In this document: positions 13,090 through 25,619 of the stretch, one piece after another
Layout of the letters: each line of letters begins with the position of its first letter
Numbering within the stretch: position 1 is the first letter of the stretch
From: Nautilus pompilius
Lineage: Eukaryota > Mollusca > Cephalopoda > Nautilida > Nautilidae
DNA length: 64,000 bases
Reading direction: 5' to 3'
Assembly: GCA_018389105.1 (NCBI GenBank)
Contig: JACATO010000923.1
Location: forward strand, 496,001 to 560,000
Made by a program: the position numbers and the translations under genes
Notes under the pieces: generated by a model
What the model was told of the DNA's origin: nothing
The model's database searches: none
What the model saw: the letters and a program-made list of their open reading frames with translations, nothing else

Positions 13090-13960
13090 GGTCAAGTATG
13101 AAGATCAAGCTGAAGATGTAATATTTACTGAATGTGGCAAAGGAACTGAGTAAGGGTGTACATGATCAGATTGTGGCTCTGACAAAAGATGGACATTAGG
13201 TGATGCTATGGATTGTTGACTATCTGCAAATTTCCAAGGTCCAACAAATGTGGGAGAGTACCAGGAAACCAACAACTTCAAATCAATCTCATGTTCAGGA
13301 AGTAAACATCAGAATGCTCCAAAAGAAGATCACTATGTTATGCTTATGCCCCTAAACAAGAGACTGCTTCCCAAGTGTCAAAAGTAACTAAATTCTAAAT
13401 GAGAGAAGAGTATCAGCAAATCTATAGTGAAGAGGCAGCTTGCTTCTGCTGGACTTAATGAAAAAGTTTCTGCAGTCGAACCACTTTTAAGGAAAGGCAA
13501 CAAGGGTAGAAAACTAGAGTGGGCCTGCAAATATTCAAATTATCCAATATAAAGTTGGAAAGAGAGTTAGTGATGGATGAATAAAAATTTGAAATATTTC
13601 ATACTTACAGAAGGCAGTATGAGGTGCAGATCTAGTGAAAGATTATCAAAAATTACTTAAAACCTTAAAAAATAAAGCACAGGGGAAATTGTGTCAAAGT
13701 GGGAATGCTTCATTGACAATAGAGTTGGGAGACCTTCACAAAAAAGACCATGTACTGACAAAGCAGCACCACTCAATACTTCAGTGCCATGCTATGCCTA
13801 GCGATTTAAAATTAATTTGTAATGGTTTTGTTTTTCGACAGGATAATGATTCAAGCTCATTTCTAAAGCAAGCAAGCATTACTCGAAAGAAAAAGCAACA
13901 GCAGTTTCCTGTTAATGCAAAGTTGTATATCTCAAAACAAACATATTTACTGGTTTAACT
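13090..13960 (+). pseudogene. Tc1-family transposase fossil
   Basis: Plus-strand translation preserves the Tc1 order with several breaks. A segment containing KRQLASAGLNEKVSAVEPLL then RKGNKGRKLEWA corresponds to the end of the DNA-binding region and the R-K-G-N-K-A linker. HAMPSDLKLICNGFVFRQDND corresponds to the catalytic block usually reading FQQDND. One catalytic Asp is visible in RQDND, and the following H is replaced. It lies in the intron between the 96-bp and 148-bp exons and is oriented opposite to the host gene. Confidence 0.82.
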
Positions 13961-14022
13961 CTTGTGTGCATGTGCGCAACTTAAACAAATCTTTAAATAA
14001 ATACCAAATAATTGTTACATAC

Positions 14023-14118
14023 CTAATTTTAGATTGGGCGGCTTTTGAAGTGTAGGATTTCGGACAGAATCTGGTCGGGAAGGTATTGGAGGCACTCTGT
14101 CCATGACGTCAGTGGAAT
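14023..14118 (-). CDS. Coding exon of the proline-rich gene, with the likely start codon
   Basis: The exon is 96 bp, with acceptor GGATCATTCAG and donor TTAG|GTATGT, phase 1 at both ends. It encodes STDVMDRVPPIPSRPDS then LQKPPNLKLG. The ATG at 14104-14102 sits in a good context (G at -3 and G at +4) and is the first in-frame Met I can find in the chain. It is therefore a reasonable translation start, giving 746 codons up to the end of the large exon. A start in an unseen upstream exon cannot be excluded. Confidence 0.75.
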
Positions 14119-17100
14119 CTGAATGATCCACAATGCAAACAAATATACAATATTTTATTGAAGTAAAAAAAGCTTGCTAAGATCTGGAAATGATTAGAGC
14201 ATTGATGGAATATTGGAACCAATTTTAACTTGGAAACTGTCTCATTTGTGTGAGTAGTCCACTAAGCGATCAGACCACATTGACAGTAGCATCATTATTT
14301 TTAAGCCTACCATATTTTTTTCATATCAACAACAAATTCCATGTTACAGACACAGTATCATCTATGTTTAGCGAGAGAGAGAGAGAGATCAAAACCAAGA
14401 ACTCAATCCTGAGAAATTAGTAATGTATAGAATCTAAGCTCTATACATCCCCTTTTAATGGCATTTTGAAATCATTCACAAATATGAGAACCTACTTCTA
14501 ACTCTTTCTGTGAGCCTTAAGAATAATTTAGGTGCTAAGCAGATGCAATGACAATGATGAAAATTGGACATAACATAAGTTCTAAAAAAGTAGGTTGAGT
14601 AGCAAGTCAGAGGGTAAATCAGCAATTTTGTGCACTTTCAAGAAAAGCTAAGCTATCTCTCAGAATACATATTAGAAATTAAATGCTACTGGCCATTGGT
14701 CTGCTCTACAGACAGAAACCCCAACAAATGCTCATTTATAAAGCAATCAAGTAAAAATGTCTTTTTCCTCTTTTTTGTTTGTTGTGCATTTACATTTTAC
14801 TGTAATTTCTTGAGAAAAATTGACTTTTCTTTCAATTGCTTACTGAAGCTGAACTTTATTTTAAAATGCTTTTCTTAAATATCTATAAACCACGAGTTTC
14901 AAGTACTACAACCTGGTACATTTCTAGTTAAGAAAATAGATTGTGATATTTAATGTTTACTTTTTTTTTTTTTTGTGTATTCCAGAGATAGACACTTTAT
15001 TTGACAGTGTCACCTTTAAAATGTAACTCCAATGGAATGATAAACAGATGCAGCTGAAAGATATTCTTAACATACATAAGACTGTATATAATGAATGAAT
15101 ATTTTCAACAATATTCAGTCTTTTCTTTGTTTAAATTTCATTTTTTCAATCATGGATATTTAAAATACAACATAATATATCAAACTTACATTATATTTGA
15201 AAATACAATTGCTTTTAATTATATATTTTCTGCAATTCTGTTATTTTTTAAGGAAGACCTATTAAAATTCATTTAAAAACTGAGATAAGAGAAGTACTCT
15301 GAATGATTATCAATTCTTTAATACTATATATTAAAAATTAAATATAGGTATTAGCAGCTGTCTGTTTTTGCTATTTTCAATGAGCATTAAAATATCTATA
15401 TTTAACAGATTTAAAGTAACATTTAGGTAGAAGAATAATCTTGATCAGCCATTTAGAATGAGGCATCTTGGGAAAAGCTGATGCTGTCACAACAAGTAAT
15501 GTTCCTCATTGGATAGTTGCAACATGAAGCAGGCTAATGTCATCAAATCACACCAAGTAAGGTGACTGATCTGCTCACTAAAATTCACAACTCAAACTTT
15601 TGTTATCCCTGATCTTTTAGTGAATTTAAGGAAAGCACACAAGCTGCCATCTTAGTGTGTCATTTATTCAGTATCACGACAGAATGGTGGTTGCTGTTTC
15701 TATATACAAACCCTGGAAATCTAAAGAGAATTAACAAAGATAAAAAAATAAAATGCTAACCTTGGAATGTCAAGAAGAAAAAAAAAGAAGGGGTTTGTTT
15801 ATTTGTGTCGCTTGTAGCAGATACATCTCTTTTAATAACGAGAATCACTGTCGCAAATGATCTACATTCTATTGGGCTGCTGCTGAAGAGGGTGTGCTGC
15901 CTAAATGAAAGCTGAGGAAGGCAAATGTTACTTCCATCTTTGTAGTGAACCCTCTTAAAGCAATAGTGGGGCCACCATGGACAAGGAAACTCTACTGACC
16001 TATAATCCACTGTAATGTATTGACACCACCCACAGAATCTGAATCACCAAACAGATTTAGTGGCAGTCATGCCAGCAATGATGCATACAAATGGTTCGCT
16101 TTTTAGTTTAACTGGGAAAATGTGCTTGTACATATTCAAGCAGTTTTAACTCTTTGACCACCACCCACACACACACACAAAATTTGCTTTTGAAAAATGT
16201 TTGTAAAATTGGCTAGTTTTCTTGCTCAGGTGGGGCAACAAACAGAGCATAATTCTGTAGATGCCCACCCACTTTCCACTAGCAGGCTCTAAAAATATCC
16301 CTTTAGGCCTGTGAAGACTCTGCACCATAGTAAATGTGACCCCCACCCCGGTGCAATACTAATTTCAGTTTTAAAGATAATTCATCACTGGTTTTCCTTC
16401 CAGCTAAGCTAATTCACCATCCACTCAAAACCTCTGCATGCTTACCAGTTACAAGAGTAGGAGGAGTATACAATACTTCCACATCAGCAGACTTTTTTTT
16501 TTTTTTTTTTTTAAAAGGGTAAATTAAAGGGCAAGAACCACCCTCCTCCCAGTCACCAGTTTTACCGTGAAGATTATAATGGCGGTGGTGTGCAATTTCC
16601 AGACCCAAGTCAGGGCGGAACTATCAGATTTCGAGAGCTGCTAACGTTTTCAGTTTCATGAGAGGAGGAAGAACGGATGGAGAGGAGACCCCCCCACCAC
16701 CTTAATGTCAAAATTTTTTTTTTTTTTTAAAACGCGAGAAAATTTTAAATCGTAGTTTTTCTCTCTCTCTCTTCATTTCTTTAACCTCCTCCTCCTCCTC
16801 CTCGGCGTAGTTCGCCGCGGTGGGGTGGGGTGGGTTGGGCGGAAACGCCACCGACGGGGAGCCGACCGACCGACTCCATCCAGCCTCCGGTGGGTTTCCC
16901 TTTGTTAGACAGCCGGAGAACATAACACCCACCCCAGGAAAGTTCAAACGATTATCCTAATAATCTAAACAAACAAACAAAAGGGGGTTCGCATTTACAT
17001 CTGTCTGTGTGTGGCTGTTAAAAAATGAGAGGGGGAGGGGACAGGTTGATCATGTAACATCACGGAAGGTTGAGCTGAAAAACACACCCACACACACAAT

Positions 17101-17150
17101 AAACAAGGGATAACGATAAATAAGGTAAGAGTAATCTGCAGACAGTGTAC
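14119..17150 (-). other. Intron of the minus-strand gene
   Basis: Contains a short GA repeat (about 14371-14388), a CA run (about 16165-16180), poly-T tracts (about 16492-16512 and 16709-16727), and a CT/CTC-rich tract followed by CpG-rich sequence (about 16755-16930). The CpG-rich part is probably the edge of the promoter CpG island. A minus-strand frame at 16947-16708 is low complexity (poly-Glu from the CTC repeat) and is not called. Confidence 0.5.
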
Positions 17151-17190
17151 CTGAATTGTTTACCAGGGTGGCTGACTGCTGTTCTTCGAG
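17151..17190 (-). CDS. Possible 5' exon of the proline-rich gene
   Basis: A 40-bp exon candidate between acceptor GATTTCAG and donor TTCAG|GTACAC. It reads LEEQQSATLVNNS with phase 0 in and phase 1 out, which joins the next exon as a GAT codon. The upstream intronic sequence has an in-frame stop, so it needs a further 5' exon. It is short, so the open frame could be chance, and it may be 5' UTR if translation starts at 14104. Confidence 0.4.
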
Positions 17191-17449
17191 CTGAAATCAA
17201 TTTAATATCTCCACCATAGTCTGACAGCCACTTCTCGGAACAAGGGAGTAACTTTAAAAATATATAAATAAATAAATATATATATATGCTGTGTATAATT
17301 TCATTGTGTACCTAATGTATTCAAAGATGCAATAACTTCAGACAAGCAAACAACAATTAAAGAAAGAGCAGAAACATGCCTCCTAGTAACGCCAGTTTGT
17401 CTCCCAAGTGTCGGACAAACCGAACGTCCGGTTAGCGAGGACGAGCAAA

Positions 17450-17458
17450 ACCGGAAGT
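17450..17458 (+). promoter_or_regulatory. ETS/GABP-type binding site
   Basis: ACCGGAAGT is an exact match to the ETS core consensus common in TATA-less CpG-island promoters. Function is inferred from the motif and its place between divergent genes. Confidence 0.5.
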
Positions 17459-17490
17459 CTACGCAGTGCTCTCCCCTCGCATTACTAGCA

Positions 17491-17499
17491 CCATCTTGG
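17491..17499 (-). promoter_or_regulatory. YY1-type binding site
   Basis: Minus-strand CCAAGATGG matches the YY1 core (AAGATGG), which often sits just downstream of the start site. Its position suggests a minus-strand start near 17500. Confidence 0.45.
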
Positions 17500-17599
17500 C
17501 CTGAGCGTGGTAACCTTGTCGGCGATGGCTTAGTGTTCGATGAATTCCGAATTTTAATATTTATGTCTCTTTCGTGTATTTTGGATCAACTAAGTATAT
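17500..17599 (+). other. Possible noncoding first exon of the divergent plus-strand gene
   Basis: The sequence between the promoter motifs and a strong donor, GTGAGTACGG at 17600, could be a 5' UTR exon. Its start is arbitrary. It is inferred because the 45134 exon begins with an acceptor and so needs an upstream exon. Confidence 0.35.
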
Positions 17600-18097
17600 G
17601 TGAGTACGGTTCGGTTTTCATTTTTTGGGGGGGAGGCACCATGTTTATTTGGTTTCCGTGGTTTTACTTGGAGTCAAATTAGTTAAGCCCTAGATGGTAG
17701 TGGAAGTGAGTGTACTTCATTAAAACGCAGACGACATTTTACATGCTGCTGCTGCGACACGACGACACCCCATCCCCCCCCCCCCATCCCTCCCCCTACC
17801 GACCAGGACTTAGTTTGTCTTGATTACTTACCGGAGCCCCGATCTTTATAGTTTGGTATGACCGACCCCCGTACGTACTACGGTTAATGCGTAAACGGAT
17901 GGGGGGGGGGTGAGTCTGGGTACCTACGAGCCCCAGCCGCGCGCTCTCTCTCTCACACACAAACAAACCCCGTAGGGAGGGAATTTCTTAAACCGGGTTT
18001 ATTCTTAATCCGCCGAGGGGCTGAAATCGAAAAAGCGATGGATTAGGGCGACACCAGTAATCCAGAGACTGTCTGCCTGCTGTCTAAAGTTTTCTCG

Positions 18098-18131
<34 letters not shown>

Positions 18132-18444
18132 TACTATTATCCATCATACTCTAGGGGGCAGGCAGGGATACTCTGGGGTCGGTCGACACCAGCGAAATGG
18201 GAAAACACTTTTTGTGTTAATGCTAATTGTACAAGTTGATATATATGTGTGTGTGTGTGTTTGCTTACCATTATTATTATTATTATTATTATTATATTAT
18301 TATTATTACTATTATCCATCATACTCTAGGGGGCAGGCAGGGATACTCTGGGGTCGGTCGACACCAGCGAAATGGGAAAACATTTTTGTGTTAATGCTAA
18401 TTGTACAAGTTGATATATATGTGTGTGTGTGTGTGTTTGCTTAC

Positions 18445-18489
<45 letters not shown>

Positions 18490-18624
18490 ATTATCCATCA
18501 TACTCTAGGGGGCAGGCAGGGATACTCTGGGGTCGGTCGACACCAGCGAAATGGGAAAACACTTTTTGTGTTAATGCTAATTGTACAAGTTGATATATAT
18601 GTGTGTGTGTGTGTGTTTGCTTAC

Positions 18625-18657
<33 letters not shown>

Positions 18658-19168
18658 TACTATTATCCATCATACTCTACGGAGCAGGCAGGGATACTCT
18701 GGGGTCGGTCGACACCAGCGAAATGGGAAAAACATTTTTGTGTTAATGCTAATTGTACAAGTTGATATATATGTGTGTGTGTGTTTGCTTACCATTATTA
18801 TTATTATTATTATTATTACTATTACTACTATTATCCATCATACTCTAGGGGGCAGGCAGGGATACTCTGGGGTCGGTCGACACCAGCGAAATGGGAAAAC
18901 ATTTTTTGTGTTAATGCTAATTGTACAAGTTGATATATATGGTGTGTGTGTGTTTGCTTACCATTATTATTATTATTATTATTATTACTATTACTACTAT
19001 TATCCATCATACTCTAGGGGGCAGGCAGGGATACTCTGGGGTCGGTCGACACCAGCGAAATGGGAAAACACTTTTTGTGTTAATGCTAATTGTACAAATG
19101 ATATATATGTGTGTGTGTGTTTGCTTACCATTATTATTATATTGTTATTATTAATTATTTATTATTAC
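18098..19168. repeat. Six-copy compound tandem repeat (VNTR), unit 168-179 bp
   Basis: The landmark CCATCATACTCTA recurs at 18141, 18316, 18495, 18667, 18835 and 19004, giving periods of 175, 179, 172, 168 and 169 bp. Each unit runs: an ATT run, a short unique block containing GGGATACTCTGGGGTCGGTC and a SalI site (GTCGAC), AATGGGAAAACA, TTAATGCTAATTGTACAA, then a TG run and TTTGCTTACC. Length differences come mostly from the ATT and TG runs. The unique blocks are nearly identical except unit 4 (CTCTACGGAGC instead of CTCTAGGGGGC). Plus-strand frames of 183 and 209 codons across the array are artefacts of the low-complexity repeats. Confidence 0.97.
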
Positions 19169-22100
19169 ACTAGCCCAATCGTTCTTTTCCTCAATGTTGT
19201 CATTCCTTAGCTTTTCTAAATTTTACCTAATGAAAAGAATGTAAATGTAAATCTCTTAAAAAATCTCGAAGTTACTTTGTTCTCTGCGAACAAATCTGGC
19301 AGGGAGAGGTGGGGGGGTGGTGGTGGTGGACCGGTCATTTAAAGAAGAAAATGTCTGGCAGGGTGTCAACAGTGCGCACTGGAACCACCCAGCTTCCGGT
19401 AATTCTGTGTTGTTGTTGTTGTTTTTCTTTTCTGGTAAGCATTCAGTCAGTCTGACCACTTTGACATTCCTTATTAGTGGTCAGACATTGATCGCAGATT
19501 AGATGAACTTCACCCGAGGTTAGACAACTATTTTACAAAATCGATATCTATGCTCGGGAAGATTTCGCTCATTAGTTTTGTTTTAATCATTTTTATTGTT
19601 TAGATAAAAATACTGTAAAATTATTTACTGAAATACACCACATTATCAAAATCAGTGGAGATTTTACCAGTTTTTAGTCTGCGCTTTCACTAATGTATAA
19701 TTTAGTAAGTTTGTGTTTGACATTTCTTGTAGAAGATGTAGTGCCTGTGACTTTATTAAAATAATTCTTTTTGTTTTGTTTTTTTAAATGCATTGCATTA
19801 TTTGTAAGTAGTTATGTTAGTATACCAGTATTTTTTTCTTGAATGGCTTAAAATACCAGAATTGTTTTTATTGATCTCTTGTAATGGAATAATTTAAGAA
19901 GAGGTCTCATGATTAGTTCATTTTAAGCATTTTTGTGGAGCCTGTTGTTTAAATAATTTTTTTTTTTTTTTACAATGATTATTACATCAGACTAGAAGAA
20001 GTCAAAATACGGAACTTGTGTAGTTAACTTTTTTATAATATGCATTTTTAAAATAAAGACAGCACTTATTTATTTGCATTACCTTTCCCAACACACATGC
20101 ACTTGTGAATCTCATTGTTAAAGCATACATATGAGATATGATAGTTTCTTGTGAAAGAGGATAATTTGTATTAATGTCAGCACAAAAAATGACGAATAGC
20201 TGTTAAAAATTGTTCTTATTTATATATGTACAGGAAATTAAAAAAGCGGCAAATGTGGTAAAGAATTTTATATGTACTGAAGATATTGTAGGTAAATAAG
20301 ATGCATACACTTATTCTTTAGACTTAAGACTATCAACAACTCATTTAGGACAAAAAGAAAAACTTAATATTACCAGACATTACATCTTTAATGAAGTCTT
20401 AAGAGAGCAAGCGGTAACACTTATCAGATTAAATCAGCAGCAAGTATAAATTACCAGAAAAAAAGGTAGAATTAGAATTGAAAAACAACAAAAAAAACAT
20501 GAACAAACTAAAAAAAAATATTTAAAACTATTCAATTTAACTTTTAATTTTTCAAAATAACATTTTAAATTATAGAAAAATAATTGGCACTCTTTGCCTT
20601 TCCTGAAGATGTTAGTGAATGTGTTATCTAAAGCATAACAAGCTTAATAATGCTTAATGAATCTACTTCATTCAATGGATTTTAATGAAATGATTACTCA
20701 TTGTATATCATTGATTTAGTCACATAAAAAACAATTAAAAACAAAAAACTATAAAAAGTTGTATAACCTTTAAAACTTAAAATTTTGCAGTGCTTGTTTT
20801 TAAAATTTAGAATTTCTTTGAAATATTTCATTTGAGTTATGAAGATTAATGATTGACTTACCTGATAAATTATAAGTTTTTTTTTTTTTAGTCTAACCAT
20901 GAATAAAGCTCTTAAAAAATCAGTTTACACATTCTCTTGTATCATTTTAATTTTTTAAAATAATTTTTATTTGTATTAATTTCAGTGGTTTTACTTATTT
21001 CTGAAATATGGTTATTTCCCTTTAACTAACTACATCTGATGTTTTTTTTTTGTTGCTGTATATATAATGTATTGAATTAGACATTTCACATTTACAGTAG
21101 TGTTTTTTTTTATATACAGTTAAAATCTAAATAATTGAATTTTTAAAATTAAATATATGGTTACAATCAAAGAATCTCTAAATAAAATAGAATTTTAATA
21201 ATTAGTCTAACCTGCATTGATAGCTATATGTAAAAGCCAGCCTGCTTAACACGCATTTCTATTCTCTCACTTTGTTATTCCCTTTATTTTGTAATTGTAT
21301 AAGGTGGCCATCTGTATAATGTATGCAGCAGCAGCAGTCAGTTTCTTTGCATCTCTAAAGCAGGCTCTTGGAGACCAAAAAACTCTAGCTGATAATCACC
21401 AGTGAAAACCAATCATGAAATCACCACCAGACTAATATGAGTGTCTTACTAAAACTTGTACAAACACGAGTTGACCTCTATCGGCCATTATCTTGAAAAT
21501 TATGGACGATTAAACAATAAAAAAATTCACTCTCAACAGCAAGAAAATCATGATTTTATGAATTGCATCTACTCCTAAGAATGAGTGAGTAGCTTGTGAT
21601 GAGCAGAAGTGGTAAAAGTGATTCATGCACTTCACAAAATATAAGTACACAGAAGAAGGATGTGAATAGGAATGAACCAACATAAGGAAGTGAAAAGTTT
21701 ACTATTAACTGTTTTACTGCTGCAGATCCAGCATTGTGATCTGTCGAACTTGTTGTAAAATGGCCACTTTTATATGCTATACATTGAGAAAATTTAGCAG
21801 TGAAACAGTTAAAGGAAGAGAGTGACCATTGCACCATAAAGATCTGTGGGACCTAATCCAACTTTTGACACAGACAAAAAGTTGCCTGCACAGCAGTCTG
21901 TACTGATGCAACATTCCCCTCTCATAACAAAAAAAGATTGACTTTTGAACTTTCTCGTCTTCTCTGCTTAGCGGGCAGCTTGGAGTAACCACAAGGGTTT
22001 TAGACTACTGCAAATTTATTCCAACTGAAATTATTTTCAGAAGATACAAAAGGGTTTACACAAAAAATATGTGAAACTCCACTGTGAGCAACAGAAAGCA

Positions 22101-22329
22101 ATTTTCTGATACTTGGTTAATTGACTAAGCTTTGGGCTGCCTGAAAGGCAAAATAAAATTTTCTCGACATCCCCATTATGACCTTATTTTGCTGGTGACT
22201 AGAACATTTTGCTGGCTACTGAGTTAAAAAAAGAAAATTTTAAGCATTGCTTTTTACACATTTCATTGTTTTTTACCTACTGGTGTGCATATGAAGTTAT
22301 TGCAATCCATTTCAACTCTTTTGTGACTA

Positions 22330-23690
22330 AATTCTAAATTGGTTAAGAGAAACAAAAAGTCTGTCACTAACTCTTGAAAAGATCCAAGTATTCTGACTGT
22401 GAAAGCAGCAAGTTGGCACGCATAGTTGCCAAAGTAAGTTGGCTAAATGCAAATAATCAACGTTCTGGAGCATAAAGCCAGAATCATTGGGATTATGACA
22501 ATGGCAATAACAACTGAAAACAAAAAGTATGCAAACAAAAAAACAATATCAATTGATTGGTCTGCCACTGGTTTTTTGATACCATTTTCCATCATATTGG
22601 TCAATGTTAAAAGCTAAGCCAATGTGTTAAAATCTGCCAGTGAATTGGGAAAGGACAATTTTAAGGTAGGCAACAAGAAAGGAGGCACAAAAACTTCACT
22701 TTTGGCAAGGCACTAGACCAAGCTGGTGATATCAAACCCGACTGTCATGGACAACCGGCTGAAGCATTTGCCAGAAATAATGAAGAGTTATTCACTGTGG
22801 AACATTTTCAACTTGGACAAGACCAAACTGTTTTACTACAATTTTATCGAACAAAATATTGCATTTCAAAGCAAAGCTAGTGGTAAACATTTGAAAGAGT
22901 ACCTTAACTATTGGTATTTTTGTCAGTATGGTTGGAGAAAAAAAAGCAAAGCAGCCGGTCATTGGTAGTATGGTTGTTCATGCTGCTTTGGCTAAATAAG
23001 TGTTAAATCGGCATGTAATGTGCCAGTGCAGCTAATGTTTGCTGTAAAAGAGCAATGGCTACAGGATTTTGACAGGAAAATGCAGAGGTAGAACCATTAT
23101 TTTTCTGGATAATGCTCTGGTCCACATGAAACTCAAAAACAAAATTGCAGTTTTTCCCATCCAGCACAACTAGACGATCCTTAGCCTTTGGACCAAAGCG
23201 CTTAAGCTAAAATATTGAAAACATATATATGCATTTTGGAATGGAAATGCACAAAATATTTGGGTTATTGTTTATTTTTAAAGAAAATTTCCATCTCAAA
23301 AGTGACAAATTGTTTTTGAGGCTGTTGTTTCCAACTACTAGAGGTAGAAGAAATCTAAGTTGATGGTGAAGAAGAATGCAACATTCCACTTACACTAAAT
23401 TAGTTGAGGATATCTTTGGCCTACTGCTTGAAAAGATGCCAGAAATGGATGATCGGTTTACCACAAGTGATAAGAAATCATCTGGGATTGCCTAGCCAGA
23501 AAACTTTGTGAGAATGGCACCAAAACACCCAGAACCGATCCTGGCAGCATTGGGATGAGGAGACTGCAATTCTACTAGTAATCCTGCTGCCCTAGCTGTT
23601 GATGCTAAAAACTGGAGAAATGGTTGAAGTTTGCCACTGAAAGAAGTGAATCCATGTGACAGGCCATTGCTGCAGCCAAGGAAGCTTTAA
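22330..23690 (+). pseudogene. Tigger/pogo-family transposase fossil (CENP-B-like)
   Basis: Plus-strand translation shows, in order: a broken helix-turn-helix region (about 22375-22500); LPEIMKSYSLWNIFNLDKTK at 22726-22968, where the usual NADETG block has kept its Asp but changed Glu to Lys; then FLDNALVHMKLKN at about 23105 (usual LLDNAPSHP); and a C-terminal tail ending near 23690. Many stops and frameshifts interrupt it. Similar direct repeats near 21300 and 24200 may flank a larger unit. Confidence 0.78.
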
Positions 23691-25619
23691 TTGAAGAGAA
23701 TTTTTTTTTTGTACAAACAATGTTGTGTTCTTTTCTGTCTTTGTAGATTTTTTTTTTCTTGCGTGACTGCTTAATAATGCTGTTTGTGACTTTCAATATA
23801 TATATAAACCAATTTATTTTGTGTAAACATGATTCTGTGTGAAACTATTGATACCATTATGCATGATGTAGAATTGAATATTTAATCATTTGTAATTGGT
23901 TTAGTTACAGCTTATGCGTATTGTGTTATATATTACCACTTGTTCACTTTCCATTTTGCTTGTGTGTGTAATAAAAAAGGAAATGCCATTTTCAGTATCA
24001 CAGTTTATTTCTATATAGAATGCATATATATTTTAATATTAACAAATGTACTCTAACATATGTATTTAATAAGGATGTAGTTCCAGTAGATACATTCAGT
24101 AGTACTAAGATTGCATTCATTCATTCAGACACTGCTAACATAAGCCATTTTGATTGAATTACCAAATCTGCTGTTTGTTCATTCCCCAAATATTTTGTGT
24201 AAGGTGGCTACCTGTATAAGATAGCAGTCAGATTTTTCCAAAAGCTGGCTACCATAGACAAATTTAAGTGTGACTTGCAATTTGTGATGTAGTGTAAACA
24301 AATAGTAAATATTTAATCTCTAAATCATCATTATCTTTGTTTTTTTTATTTGGATATTTAAATTCATTAATCAGTTTTTATTTCAAATATATTCTGCAAG
24401 ACGACTTGTTCTCATTGTATGCTTTCAGCAACTGCATTTATATACCAATCATACAATATGCTGGTGATAGTATCTTATCTTTATTTTAATTTCTTTTATA
24501 AGATAAATTATACTAGTAAAAAGATTTTCATATAAATTAAATTTTTTTCAAATGAAAGTTGCTTAATTGGAAAAATTTACTATTGAAGTTGAACTTTTAC
24601 AGTTGGACAACTTTGATCTCAAGTTATTCATCATGAACTAAATTATTGTATGTATTTATAATTACTATTATTTTAATTTCTAAATTTTAACCTGATTATA
24701 ATTAATTTAAAATGTTGATATTTAATAGCAATTTTAGTTTAAAATTAACTACTAATGAAGAGTTCAAATAAGTGGGAATTGTTTATTTTTCATTAGTTTA
24801 TTAATGCATTTATGTGCACTTTTGTATTAGAGTTATAATTTTGTATTTGTCATGAATATTAATATTTATTGTTTCATTTAATCCAAGTGAATTGAAAAAT
24901 AAGATATTTGATTTATTTGAGCAATTTCTGAATAAGAACTTTGAATTAAAATCTGCAGAAAACAAGTAAATGGTAAATAATATTATTCACTGATAGAGTT
25001 AGTTGATCTAATGAGTTGAAATTATTTTTGTTATAAAATTTCCATGAATTAATTGTTATAGACATAATTTTACTAGTATAATTTAACAAAATTATTTCAA
25101 AATGATTATAACAAATAATTGGGAAATTATATGACACCTTATTTACTAAGCTATTTAAAAATGCATTTTTATCATATCATATATATTGAAAATACGATGA
25201 AAACTTAATACTTAAAAAATGGAATTGTATGTCTAGAAATGTGTGCTGGCAGTTGTACGATATTGTCACAGTCAGCATTGACTTGAACCAAATATTATAC
25301 CATGAAAATGTCCATGCGTCCAGTAACTAGTAATGCTTTTTTTAGGCTGACTGTAGGCATAGAAGCTTTTCCTTGTGATGTCAAACAACCTGCATCATCT
25401 AGTACCATTTATTTCACAATACTCTTTCTAGCCGGCCCATCTTAAAATGGTTGGTGTTCCTTTTTGCATATGTTCACTTAGTTTGTTTCAGAGACATTTG
25501 GTAGGTACAGATGCCAAAGTTGATTAAGGAAGTATTTGGATGCCTTGCTGCTACAGGTAGTGTTTAGATAACTGGTGTTCATAGTAGACTTCTATGTTAA
25601 TTCTGCTGCTTAAATATGT

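Larger units (their letters stand above)
6130..14022 (-). other. Long intron of the minus-strand gene, containing transposon fossils
   Basis: A 7.9-kb intron. It holds an unassigned degenerate coding-like tract (about 6.6-9.9 kb), a Tigger-family fossil on the minus strand (10.48-11.29 kb) and a Tc1 fossil on the plus strand (13.09-13.96 kb). These are listed separately. The rest is anonymous AT-rich DNA. Confidence 0.6.
17380..17600. promoter_or_regulatory. Probable bidirectional CpG-rich promoter
   Basis: A CpG-enriched stretch separates a minus-strand gene (exons from 17190 leftward) from plus-strand exons to the right. It carries an ETS-type site and a YY1-type site within 50 bp, has no TATA box, and ends in a strong plus-strand donor. 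This is the usual layout of head-to-head vertebrate promoters. Transcription start sites are not determined. Confidence 0.55.

Noticed and set aside
16708..16947. 79-codon minus-strand frame in the CpG-rich region
   Set aside because: Contains poly-Glu from a CTC repeat and poly-Lys from a T-run; no phase-compatible donor into the called exons.
18214..19210. Plus-strand open frames of 183 and 209 codons across the tandem array
   Set aside because: They are made of ATT and TG repeat translations (poly-Tyr, poly-Leu, poly-Ile, VCVCVC) repeated with each unit; length reflects repeat phase, not coding.
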